Shown here in pieces: positions 36,501 through 43,800 of a DNA stretch of 50,525 nucleotides. Origin of the DNA: Nitrospirae bacterium MYbin6. GTDB lineage: Bacteria; Nitrospirota; Thermodesulfovibrionia; Thermodesulfovibrionales; Magnetobacteriaceae. Positions within the stretch are counted from its first letter, which is position 1. Each line of letters opens with the position of its first letter. The stretch is taken from positions 1-50,525 of the forward strand of contig PEAC01000012.1 in assembly GCA_002753305.1 (NCBI GenBank). The letters are read 5' to 3'. The notes beneath the pieces were generated by a model, which saw only the letters and a list, made by a program, of their open reading frames with translations, did not search any database and was not told where the DNA came from. Position numbers and translations under genes: made by a program.

Positions 36501-36600
36501 CATGGAGCTTAAGGAAAAAGAAGGATATCAGGAAAGAGCTTTGGAATATATAAAGAAAGCAGAGGAGATTCGCAATACTCTACAACGGGCAATGCCGTAG
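33574..36600 (+). CDS. Calcineurin-like phosphoesterase fused to NB-ARC (STAND) ATPase and TPR repeats
   Basis: 1008 residues in three parts. Residues 1-300 are a metallophosphoesterase with all metal-site motifs: SDLHW (D11, H13), SGDLTQSG (D52), PGNHD (N92, H93, D94), THHPP (H229, H230) and GHVHR (H267, H269). A Pro-rich linker (380-392) leads to an NB-ARC domain: Walker A GPPGIGKTT (419-427), Walker B LLILDNFED (487-495), VTTRE (521-525) and GDVPLAI (576-582). From about 790 come 40-residue TPR units. Three are nearly alike (802-921), and a fourth (922-961) has diverged. STAND proteins use the repeat part to sense a ligand, oligomerise with ATP, and fire the N-terminal effector. Here the effector would be a phosphodiesterase/nuclease acting on nucleotides or nucleic acid (inference). 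The gene is intact and lies among damaged toxin-antitoxin modules. Start: ATG 33574, weak upstream AGG. Confidence 0.85.
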   Translation: MAEFNWLHISDLHWNDKRLKYKWSQVSEEFYDDLEKVHTSTGPFDVVIFSGDLTQSGKKEEFDRVIEKLDEIFKKLVSLGSKNVKFLCVPGNHDLARVEDDPTKKQEIIDLKRWFENDKLEAEFFDKPGSPARVFINKSFREYSEFINQCKLLFPAIHQPGVLPGDFSATFDKDGVKIGVVGLNSAFLHLTDEADANNIAVDIPQIHGVCDSNPTLWCKQNNINILVTHHPPEWLGDNSEDAPDNVQQKFYSDIAPSKRFQAHLFGHVHRAKNTIHSMGGGSLRREFQGTSLFGLEKLKDGTTERIHGYSAGKIIIKDGEGKILWWPRIRVKRLDGSYEFDRDSSFSRDDDGGEYVASEDKFKLNSVNVAAAPSETYAISSPPPAPTATTPTLLGRDTLIAEVMELLHDPKRRLITLLGPPGIGKTTIATALHGLAAPEFGDGAYFCTFRGIEALDGLIAKINAEVANVQDAKEETLLGWFANKNCLLILDNFEDPLTDRANVTVFIRRLIERTHGLKILVTTRERLSLTDLEVVKTVGTLSREDSAALLVRLAANSEFENFLKKGDVMALLDELGDVPLAIVLAVSNLLLGVDHLTQELKNQNVDILREYGIETECADRNQSVCRSFSLSYEKIKDDNERLLFLVCSLFPAGLNKDDAQVILPALRPGHYASLIFKSLITSSDGNTYTMLAPICTYAYGMFRKMINENKIDAAIEKRWIDLCIGKAQEYYNTTRGTGKRDIKALIKELPDIFRVLEYLISKLEKDNLIAILSSLNDFLSFVGVTKEVRSFLEKAGQLAKKAGDILGEANCVEMIGNIHLRESRNKDALNSYNAALPLYNKVGDILGAANCVFSIGDVHLRESRNQDALNSYNAALSLFKHVGDILGAANCVFSIGDIHLRESRNQDALNSYNAALPLFKKVGNILGEAILVTSIGFCLIRDNQVDAGIKEVFIAINLFEKINDKYSVAVAYEKLGMELKEKEGYQERALEYIKKAEEIRNTLQRAMP
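35977..36336 (+). repeat. Three 120-bp tandem repeats encoding TPR units
   Basis: Units start at 35977, 36097 and 36217. Units 2 and 3 differ at only 4 of 120 bases; unit 1 is more diverged but clearly the same. Each encodes one 40-residue TPR (core LRESRNQDALNSYNAAL). Near identity at the DNA level points to recent duplication or gene conversion. Confidence 0.92.
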
Positions 36601-36694
36601 CGGGGACGGGGTGGGGATGCGGCTTAAAACAACCTGCCCGATTTTATTTTCTTTTAGTTGAGCCAGTAACATAATAACAATGACATTTGTTGTT

Positions 36695-36747
36695 ATCCTT
36701 CGACAGGCTCAGGATGATTCCTAACCCCTGAAGCTCTGTCGAAGGAT
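36695..36747. repeat. Paired inverted CCTTCGACAGG repeats forming a long hairpin
   Basis: ATCCTTCGACAG (36695-36706) pairs perfectly with CTGTCGAAGGAT (36736-36747), and GCTCAG/CTGAAGC extends the stem with small bulges. The left arm is a second copy of the repeat at 33387-33409. Intergenic 36601-36825 holds nothing else recognisable. There is no T-run, so it is not a classical terminator. Confidence 0.7.
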
Positions 36748-36825
36748 GGGATGGTTATTTATTTACACCTCTCCTCAGTTCTTTTAGTGTCGTGTCTGCG
36801 GGGGATTGTTGTGGATGAACAGGGA

Positions 36826-37092
36826 TTACTTGAGAAAGGCTTTCAGCATGGCGAAGATAGCAATTAACTGCCCGGCCCAGAATATAAACATCCATTTTAA
36901 CGTCTCGGACTTGGACTTCTCGATTTCCGACCTGGTCGATTCGATTTTGAGTTCAAGGGCGGCAATATCGCTTTTGGTAGCCAAATTATCACGAGCGCTT
37001 AAGTTCGCCTCATTGATGACCGCAACAAGCGCATCAACCCCGTCATCTCCCAGCCTCTCACGCAATGGTTTCGGTATTGCTATCACGCTCAT
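36826..37092 (-). CDS. Small coiled-coil protein with C-terminal membrane helix
   Basis: 88 residues from ATG 37092, preceded by GGAG four bases upstream. The frame is open for 28 more codons upstream, but these lie across the promoter and the start at 37092 has the ribosome-binding site. It begins MSVIAIPKPLRERLGDDGVDALVAVINE. A helix rich in E, K and S follows (ALELKIESTRSEIEKSKSE), then a membrane helix WMFIFWAGQLIAIFAMLKAFL at the very end. It resembles the DUF1640/CCDC90-like tail-anchored coiled-coil family. Such short genes are often found near toxin-antitoxin loci, but the function is unknown. Confidence 0.7.
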   Translation of the reverse strand: MSVIAIPKPLRERLGDDGVDALVAVINEANLSARDNLATKSDIAALELKIESTRSEIEKSKSETLKWMFIFWAGQLIAIFAMLKAFLK

Positions 37093-37098
37093 AACTCC

Positions 37099-37127
37099 AT
37101 TATACCGTATTTTTTTATTTTTTTCAA
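37099..37127 (-). promoter_or_regulatory. Promoter of the coiled-coil gene (promoter cassette copy 2)
   Basis: Minus strand TTGAAA (37127-37122), 17-bp spacer, TATAAT (37104-37099), followed at once by GGAG and the ATG at 37092. The untranslated leader would be a few bases at most. Confidence 0.65.
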
Positions 37128-37166
37128 CGCCCCTGTGGGCTGAGTGGGCAGGCTGCTTTTTACTGA

Positions 37167-37195
37167 TTGTGTTCATAGCTGATAAACTGTAAAAT
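37167..37195 (+). promoter_or_regulatory. Putative hicBA promoter
   Basis: TTGTGT (37167-37172), 17-bp spacer, TAAAAT (37190-37195), then GGAGG at about 37214 and the hicB ATG at 37227. Confidence 0.5.
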
Positions 37196-37226
37196 AATAG
37201 TCAATAAATAAGTTGGAGGTATTCTA

Positions 37227-37427
37227 ATGAGATACAAGGTTAGTCTTAAGAAAACCGAAGAGGGGTATTCTGTCTGGGTTGCCGGCCTTCCAGGCTGCTG
37301 GTCACAAGGTAAAACAGAGGAAGAGGCACTAGAGAATATTAAAGACGCCATACAGTCATATATTGAAACCGTTGAGGAGTTAACTCAGGATAAAGAAACC
37401 CGCTATGTAGAAGTGGCTAATGCCTAA
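37227..37427 (+). CDS. hicB: HicB-family antitoxin
   Basis: 66 residues: the partial RNase-H-like fold of HicB, with YKVSLKKTEEGYSVWVAGLPGCWSQGKTEEEAL and a helix ENIKDAIQSYIETVEEL. No C-terminal DNA-binding domain is present, so autoregulation would have to come from elsewhere. It has a strong GGAGG and its own promoter. It precedes hicA and overlaps it by 8 bp, the antitoxin-first order. Confidence 0.88.
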   Translation: MRYKVSLKKTEEGYSVWVAGLPGCWSQGKTEEEALENIKDAIQSYIETVEELTQDKETRYVEVANA

Positions 37428-37632
37428 GTTGCCGGGAATAACCCACCCGCGGGCTGTCAATGCCTTTCAAAAAGCAGGCTTCCGAATTGCCCGTGAGGGT
37501 AAACAGATTACAATGACTAATGGTGAGCGCATAATCACAATTCCAAGGGCAAATCCTGTCGATGCCTATACAATGGCCGGAATTGTTAGAGATGCCGGGC
37601 TTACTATCAATGATTTTAAGGGGCTTTTATAA
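37420..37632 (+). CDS. hicA: HicA-family toxin, catalytic His apparently replaced
   Basis: 70 residues with the dsRBD-like HicA fold: HPRAVNAFQKAGFRIAREGKQITMTNGERIITIPRANPVDAYTMAGIVRDAGLT. HicA toxins cut mRNA using a histidine in the G-x-H segment of the first strand. Here that segment reads REGKQI, with Q29 where I expect His from related sequences (recalled). If the alignment is right the toxin is inactive. The frame is intact, and hicB overlaps it. The remaining 37633-37689 contains nothing clear. Confidence 0.82.
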   Translation: MPKLPGITHPRAVNAFQKAGFRIAREGKQITMTNGERIITIPRANPVDAYTMAGIVRDAGLTINDFKGLL

Positions 37633-37689
37633 AAAGAGATGTAGGGGCATGCAGCCTATATTTGGTTTCAGGCAATTTATAGTGTGAAA

Positions 37690-37852
37690 TTAATTCGTAC
37701 CCTCTCCTCCGAGAAGGTTTTCAACTTCAGCCTTTAAAAACCGTGATGTTTTTTACATAATCTTCCTCAGAATCAATCCCTTTTATATGAATACGCAATC
37801 TTGCTATAGCCGTATTCATGTCACTTAAATACTTTTTCTCTTTATTGGTCAT
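37690..37852 (-). pseudogene. HEPN (HepT-like) toxin gene, truncated and frameshifted
   Basis: Starts at ATG 37852, overlapping the MNT stop (ATGA). It reads MTNKEKKYLSDMNTAIARLR, then HIKGIDSEEDYVKNITVFKG, and stops after 41 codons (37727). A neighbouring frame continues KAEVENLLGGEGTN to a stop at 37690. This recalls the RAVERELEIIGEATN region of HepT proteins, which normally run to well over 100 residues. The catalytic R-x4-6-H motif region is lost. The operon arrangement, MNT then HEPN with a 4-base overlap, is the usual one. Confidence 0.65.
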
Positions 37853-38157
37853 AATATTGCTATCTTCATTTTGTCGATTTCTACCTTTAGGTATGGATTT
37901 TTTATTGATCTTTCTGTTACTAAGTCAATTTCTCTTTGTAGTAACCCTTCAAGCCCAAATTGTACATTCCAGAAACAGTTCCCGTATTCCGATATGTCGA
38001 GGCTTTCGTCAATAGTGATTAAAATGTCCACATCGCTTGTCTCATTGAAATTATCCGTGCAGGCAGAGCCGAATATGTATGCCTTATCAACCTTGTTTTC
38101 CTTAAACAATTCTTTAATTTTATCCAATTTCAAGGTAATCTCTTCATTAATCATCAT
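37849..38157 (-). CDS. MNT-type minimal nucleotidyltransferase (MntA-like antitoxin)
   Basis: 102 residues from ATG 38157, where AAGGAGAG stands four bases upstream. The frame is open further up to 38331, but that part resembles no domain. The signature is YIFGSACTDNFNETSDVDILI, the GSx10DxD motif of polymerase-beta-like nucleotidyltransferases. ALEDLF-like GLEGLLQREIDLVTE follows. MntA proteins silence HEPN toxins by adding AMP to them; the HEPN partner here is broken. A TATAAT box lies at 38268-38263 (minus strand). A short frame with a good ribosome-binding site (MSQADISTSLK) precedes the gene. Confidence 0.85.
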   Translation of the reverse strand: MMINEEITLKLDKIKELFKENKVDKAYIFGSACTDNFNETSDVDILITIDESLDISEYGNCFWNVQFGLEGLLQREIDLVTERSIKNPYLKVEIDKMKIAIL

Positions 38158-38330
38158 GAAACTCTCCTTCGGGAAAACTAGTGGGGCGATCAGGAAGAGC
38201 GATACCCTCACTTCAGAGATGTACTGATATCTGCCTGGCTCATAATTAACTCCTTCAAGTACATTATAACCTAACTGACGTAAAAAAAATTGCCTTCTGA
38301 CATTATCACATGCCTTTTCCCTTGAGTTCA

Positions 38331-38359
38331 TTGTTTGTTTGCGCGAAAAGTGCTAAAAT
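38331..38359 (+). promoter_or_regulatory. Putative glnD operon promoter
   Basis: TTGTTT (38331-38336), 17-bp spacer, TAAAAT (38354-38359), 19 bp before the glnD start. It would drive glnD, tamB, the Omp85 gene and the SurA-N gene. Confidence 0.5.
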
Positions 38360-38377
38360 ACAATATATATAGCATAT

Positions 38378-40873
38378 ATGATGAATACGAACTCAGAGAT
38401 AGGCATATTAAGCGCTATGGGCGGCCTCCTTGCCGAGGGCTTTACCGGTGGTGCGATTGTGCGCTGGCACTCTGAAAAGATTGACGCTGTCATAAGAGAA
38501 TCCCTGCCGGAGGACTTTGATTCGCAGGGTGTGGCCCTGTTTGCCATCGGCGGCTACGGCAGGTGTGAGCTTGCCCCTTTTTCGGATGTCGACCTCATGT
38601 TTGCCATTAATAAAAGGGGCGATGCCAAATACGTTGAAGACGTCTACTACAGGCTCTTAAACCGCTTTCTACCCATAAGCCACAGCGTCAGAACCATCGG
38701 CGAGTGCATCGACGAACTGAGAAAAGACGTTAGGACCAGGACATCCCTCCTTGACGCGCGTTTTCTGGCCGGCAACGAGGCCATTGCCAAGAGATACCGT
38801 GAAAAAGTCGAGCCGGAGGTCTTTGTCAAAGGACACAGGGATTTCTTTGTCGCCAGATTCAAGGAAAATCAGAACAGGCTTATGAAATACGGCAAATCCG
38901 TCTACATGCTCCAACCAAACGTAAAGGAATCCGACGGCGGCCTCAGAGACATCCACGAGGCCCTGTGGCTCTCAAAAATAGCGCTGCACCTGAAATGTTT
39001 TGACGATTTGTCAAAAATCCTCCCTCTGGAGGACTTTAAAAAACTCCTCAAGTCTTATGACTTTCTGCTGAGGCTGCGCACTGCCCTCCATATTGCAAGC
39101 GGCAGGGCCAACGACATTCTGTCCTTTGAGTTGCAGCGTGATGTGGCCAACGCACTGGGCATCGGCGCATCGAAATATTTTCGTGCCACTGAGCGCCTCA
39201 TGAGAAGTTACTACCTCAGGGCAAAGTCCAACAGGGAAATCACCGCAAGAATTCGAAACATCGCCGGGTCGGCCTACGTGAAAATCCCGCGCACATTCAC
39301 CGTTGCCAAAATCAACGAGACATTCTCCTTGTCACAAAACAGAATCATGGTAAACTCCACCGCGGCCCTGAAAAAAGAACCCTATCGTATCATCGACAGC
39401 TACCGTATGCGTTCCATAACAGGTAAAGACTTTACCTCGATTCTCAGGGATTTCATCAAGCGGCATCTATATTTAATAGACAAAAAGACACGGTCATCCC
39501 CACAGGCGGTAAGCGCCTTTATTGACATACTTAAGGGCAGCCGTGTCTACGACGTATTGAAGGCCATGCACGGCGACGGCGTCCTGGACAGATTTATCCC
39601 CGAATTTGGCCCTCTCAGGTCATTGGTCGTCTATGAGTATTACCATATTTATACGGTTGACGAGCACACGCTCTTTACCATCAAGGCCCTTGAGGCCCTG
39701 GGCAAAGACGACAGCGGCCTCTTAGGTGGGATTTATCGTGATTTCCGGCAAAAGCATGTCCTCTATCTGTCGCTCCTGTTTCACGACCTTGGGAAATCCA
39801 GGGGACACCAGCACTCTGCCCACGGCTATAAGGTTATTAAACCCATTCTGGAGAGATTTGCCCTGGGTAAAGACGAAAAGGACGACATTGAGTATCTGGT
39901 CAGGCACCACCTGCTTATGTCGCGTACCGCGTTTAACATGGATACGGAGGAGCCGGAGGTGATTGCCGCGTTTTCGGATTCGGTAGTGAACGAGCGCCTG
40001 CTAAACGCCCTTTTTCTTGTCACCTATGCCGATATGTCAGCGGTCAACCCGGACTTTTTCACCGGATGGAAAAAACGCCTCCTTGCCGAACTCTACGAAA
40101 GGGCACTGAGGTACATGCGAGGCATAAGAGATGACACATACCGGTATATCGACACATATTTAGAGAGGAAAACCCTCCCCCCAATACCACTGGCCATCAC
40201 AAAAGAGGCCATCACAGCATTTCTCAGCACGCTTGCTCAGCGCTATCTGGCCTCAAGCACGCCTGAGAAGGTGATAAGGGAATTCTCGCTCTATCTCGAC
40301 TTCAAACAATCCGGATGCGCCTTTGCCATAGAAAAAAACAAGGACGACACGGCCGGCATCACAATCGTTGCCGCAGACAGGCCGGGACTTCTTTCCGGCA
40401 TCGTAGGCGTGTTGTCATCAAGGATGCTCAACATCGTGTCGCTGAGAACATTTAACGGCGCTAACGGTTTTATAATCGACAGGATTGAGGCGGTAAACAT
40501 CAGCGCCCTCTGGTGGGACGGGCTTGACGCCCTGCTTAAAGAAGAGGTAACCGCCGTCGCCTTGGGCACCAAGACCCCGGCAATCAGGCAATATCCCAAT
40601 AAAATAAGCATATTTAAGCCCATGTTGGAAGTGGACAACGAATCCAGAGAGCAATATACTATATTCGAGATAATGGCCGCCGACAGGGTCGGTCTCCTCT
40701 ATGGCATAACACGAGTATTCGCGTCTAATTCACTGAATATACTCATGGCCAGGGTTAACACAGAATCCGATCTCGCCCATGACGTATTCTATGTGGTAAA
40801 CGGCCACAGTGGGCAGCCCCCAGGCGGCACGATATTGAAAGTATTGGCGGAGTTATGGCAAATATTGAACTGA
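38378..40873 (+). CDS. glnD: [Protein-PII] uridylyltransferase / uridylyl-removing enzyme
   Basis: GlnD adds or removes UMP on PII proteins according to glutamine level and so sets nitrogen metabolism. The 831-residue protein contains the nucleotidyltransferase motif GGYGRCELAPFSDVDLMF (58-75), the GlnD linker and the HD domain (LLFHDLGKSRGHQHS, near 465-480). Two C-terminal ACT domains bind glutamine (TIVAADRPGLLSGI near 662 and IMAADRVGLLYGI near 765). The start is one of two adjacent ATGs. The length is slightly below the E. coli protein (890). Its end overlaps tamB by 19 bp. Confidence 0.95.
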   Translation: MMNTNSEIGILSAMGGLLAEGFTGGAIVRWHSEKIDAVIRESLPEDFDSQGVALFAIGGYGRCELAPFSDVDLMFAINKRGDAKYVEDVYYRLLNRFLPISHSVRTIGECIDELRKDVRTRTSLLDARFLAGNEAIAKRYREKVEPEVFVKGHRDFFVARFKENQNRLMKYGKSVYMLQPNVKESDGGLRDIHEALWLSKIALHLKCFDDLSKILPLEDFKKLLKSYDFLLRLRTALHIASGRANDILSFELQRDVANALGIGASKYFRATERLMRSYYLRAKSNREITARIRNIAGSAYVKIPRTFTVAKINETFSLSQNRIMVNSTAALKKEPYRIIDSYRMRSITGKDFTSILRDFIKRHLYLIDKKTRSSPQAVSAFIDILKGSRVYDVLKAMHGDGVLDRFIPEFGPLRSLVVYEYYHIYTVDEHTLFTIKALEALGKDDSGLLGGIYRDFRQKHVLYLSLLFHDLGKSRGHQHSAHGYKVIKPILERFALGKDEKDDIEYLVRHHLLMSRTAFNMDTEEPEVIAAFSDSVVNERLLNALFLVTYADMSAVNPDFFTGWKKRLLAELYERALRYMRGIRDDTYRYIDTYLERKTLPPIPLAITKEAITAFLSTLAQRYLASSTPEKVIREFSLYLDFKQSGCAFAIEKNKDDTAGITIVAADRPGLLSGIVGVLSSRMLNIVSLRTFNGANGFIIDRIEAVNISALWWDGLDALLKEEVTAVALGTKTPAIRQYPNKISIFKPMLEVDNESREQYTIFEIMAADRVGLLYGITRVFASNSLNILMARVNTESDLAHDVFYVVNGHSGQPPGGTILKVLAELWQILN

Positions 40874-43800
40874 CCGTGATAAAAAAATACCTGAGATTTG
40901 TCCTGATTCTGGGTGTCCTGTTCGGAACCCTGTTCTGCGTCCACTACTATGGCTCGCGCTATGCCAGGGAGGCCCTGGACACGGAACTAAAAAAACTCTT
41001 TGGAGACAACGTTACCATAGACGACTTACAGGTGAAGGCATTCCCCCTGCAAGGCAGTATCAAGGGCCTGTCTATCAAAGACGAAACAGGCAGCACGATA
41101 ATACAACTTAAATCGGCAACCGCCTATCTGAGAATCCTTCCACTTCTTTTTAAGCAAATTGTCATACAGAAACTCTATGTCGATACACTGTTGTTGGATG
41201 CCGACAAAGTCCAGGTAGATAAATTAATAAAAAAACTTAAAAAAGACAAGAAGTCCGATAAACCCGCCGCTGCTATTGAAATCATCTCACTTAACATAAA
41301 AAACAGCGCGATAAAGTTCAGAGACGAAGGGAAATACTACGCCGTCTCACTGGCGGATATAAAAGGACAAATCACGGCCTCAGATCTCTGGGTAAGGTTT
41401 GCCGATGCAGACCTTGTCACCAACGCGCTGAACAAAGAATCCTCCGGCAAGCTGCGCATAAACTCCCTTACGTTTAAGGCCAGGAGGATTCCGTCCACGC
41501 TGCATGATTCCTATCAAATCGGCCTCCTTTCAATAATGGCCGACGGCGCCGAGATAAGGGCAAAAGGTGATATTAAAGGCAAAAAAATAGAACTCGACAC
41601 AAAGGCACATATAAAAATGGACTTCCTCAAGCGAATCCTCGCACTGAAAAAAACCGGCAATGGCGAGGTAAAACTCTCCGGAGTGCTTGGATACGACGGC
41701 GTAGAGCCAAAACTTGATATATCCGCAGAAGGGAAAATCCACATAGAGACCCTGCTTGAGCTTATAGGAGAGAAGGAACCCATATACGGAGAGACGGACT
41801 TTAAGGGCAAGATATCCGGTACGTTAAAAACACTTAAGGCAACAGGCGAGGCCAACATGATTAAGGGCGGGTTCTACGGAGTTGAGGTAGACACGCTTAC
41901 GTGCGGCATTGCCTATGAGGATTTCAAACTCAAATTTCACAGCGGAAAGGCCACGCTCTACAATGGCCGGGCAACACACGCCGAGGCGGTGCTAATCATG
42001 CCCAAGGTCAACCACTTTACGCTCAACGTGGATGTCGAAGACATTGACAGCCCCCCGGTGTTTAAGCTCATCGAATGGGACCCCGGGGTCTCCTCTGGCA
42101 AGGTCTCAGGACACATAGAATCGGCCGGGCGTTATTTCAGCCCTGACGCGAAATTCAGGTACGTCCGCAAAATAACCACACCTAATGCAAACGTCATAGA
42201 ACGTATAGACGAAATAACAGGCAGCGTATCCGTCCGCGAAGACAACGTTACAATTCACAGCGCAGACATTAAGACCCCCCTTTCAGAGGGTAAAATAAGC
42301 GGTACGCTAAACACAACGTCCGACGCATTAAACTTAAAGGGGGCCGTACAGACCAAGGACGCCGCCGACTTACTAAGGCCATATAGCGAAGACCTTCGCG
42401 GGGCAGCCACGTATAACGGGACAATCACGGGGACGGGTAAAAGCCCATTTATAGCCGGTACGGTTGATTTGTCAAACGGAAGCCTGTATGGGATTGAGTT
42501 CGTCCGCGCGAAGTCTACGATAAAATATGTAAAAGAGCGCTTCGTGGTGGAAGACGGCACGGCCGCGTTAAAAACAGGCAGTTGCACGTACGCAGGTACT
42601 GCCGTGATGAAAAACCCAAGACATATCTTTGACTTCAACCAACCGGAGTTGTCCATCTCGATAAGAGCAAGGGATGTTGCCCTTGCTGAACTGTCAAAAA
42701 AACACAGGGCCGCCGCAGAGGCAGAGGGCCTCATAAACAGCTCGTTTAAGATAACTGGCACGCCAGAGAGGCTGAAGTTTGACGGAGACTTTGATATTCC
42801 GGCACTGACGGCACAAAAGACCCCGCTGGGGAGGCTTACGTCTTCATTCATATACGAGGCCGATGTGATAAAATTGGGAAATCTCACACTGGCAAAGGGT
42901 GGGTCGTCACTGTCGGCAGACATGAATATCTCAAAGAAAGGAAGGCCCTGGCATGACATAAAGGCCTTTACGTATAATGTTAAATCACGAAGCTGCAATC
43001 TGAAACTCAAAGATACCCCGCTTTCAGAATATACCTCGGACGCCGCCGTTGAGTGTGCCTTTAGCGGCGATGGAAGCATCAACTCTCCATCGCTTACGTT
43101 TAGCGCGGCCACCAGGGGTCTGAAGGCAAAGGGCATCAACATCGGGGCTTCAACCATAAATGGCTCTATAAATAAGGGGGATGTGAAAATAGGGGGCAAT
43201 CTGCTTGACGGCAAGATATTGGCAGATGGCAGGCTCTCATTGTCAAAGGATATGCCATGGTCGGCAAATATTGCGATTAAAAAAGGCAGCTACGAGACCC
43301 TTGCCTCAAGCCTTATGAAGGATTTCCCCCCTGAGGTAAAACTCAACCTTGAGGGAAGGGCGGCCCTCACCGGCACGAAAGACTCCGTTAACGGCACAAT
43401 AACCATGCCAGGATTTAATCTCTCGGCAGGAGACTACACCCTTGGCAACTCCGCCCCTGTGGAGTTGTCCATTGCGGACAGGGCAATAAAGTTTAACTCA
43501 TTTTCCTTAAAAAGCGGCCCGGCAAGGTTTTCCATCACAGGCGGACTTGTAGTAGGCAGGAGCTACGCCCTCAAGCTCGACGGTTCACCGAAACTGAAAT
43601 TCTTTCAGGGCGTCTCAGAGAAAATCTCCCACCTCAACGGCGACGCCAATATCTCAGTATCCCTGACGGGCGATTGGAAAAGTCCTATGCTGCACGGTGA
43701 AACCACTATAAAGGACGGCTCTATTGGATTTAAAAACGCCAAATACTTTATCAACGAAATAAACGCCAGGCTCAACTTCGACGCCAACAAAATGGTCGTG

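Noticed and set aside
38158..38331. Upstream extension of the MNT frame (58 codons)
   Set aside because: It covers a TATAAT promoter box and a second small frame; a strong ribosome-binding site marks the start at 38157 and the extension has no domain.
42255..43214. 319-codon antisense frame inside tamB
   Set aside because: It is a shadow of the well-supported tamB frame, with low-complexity Ser/Pro/Ala composition and no domain.
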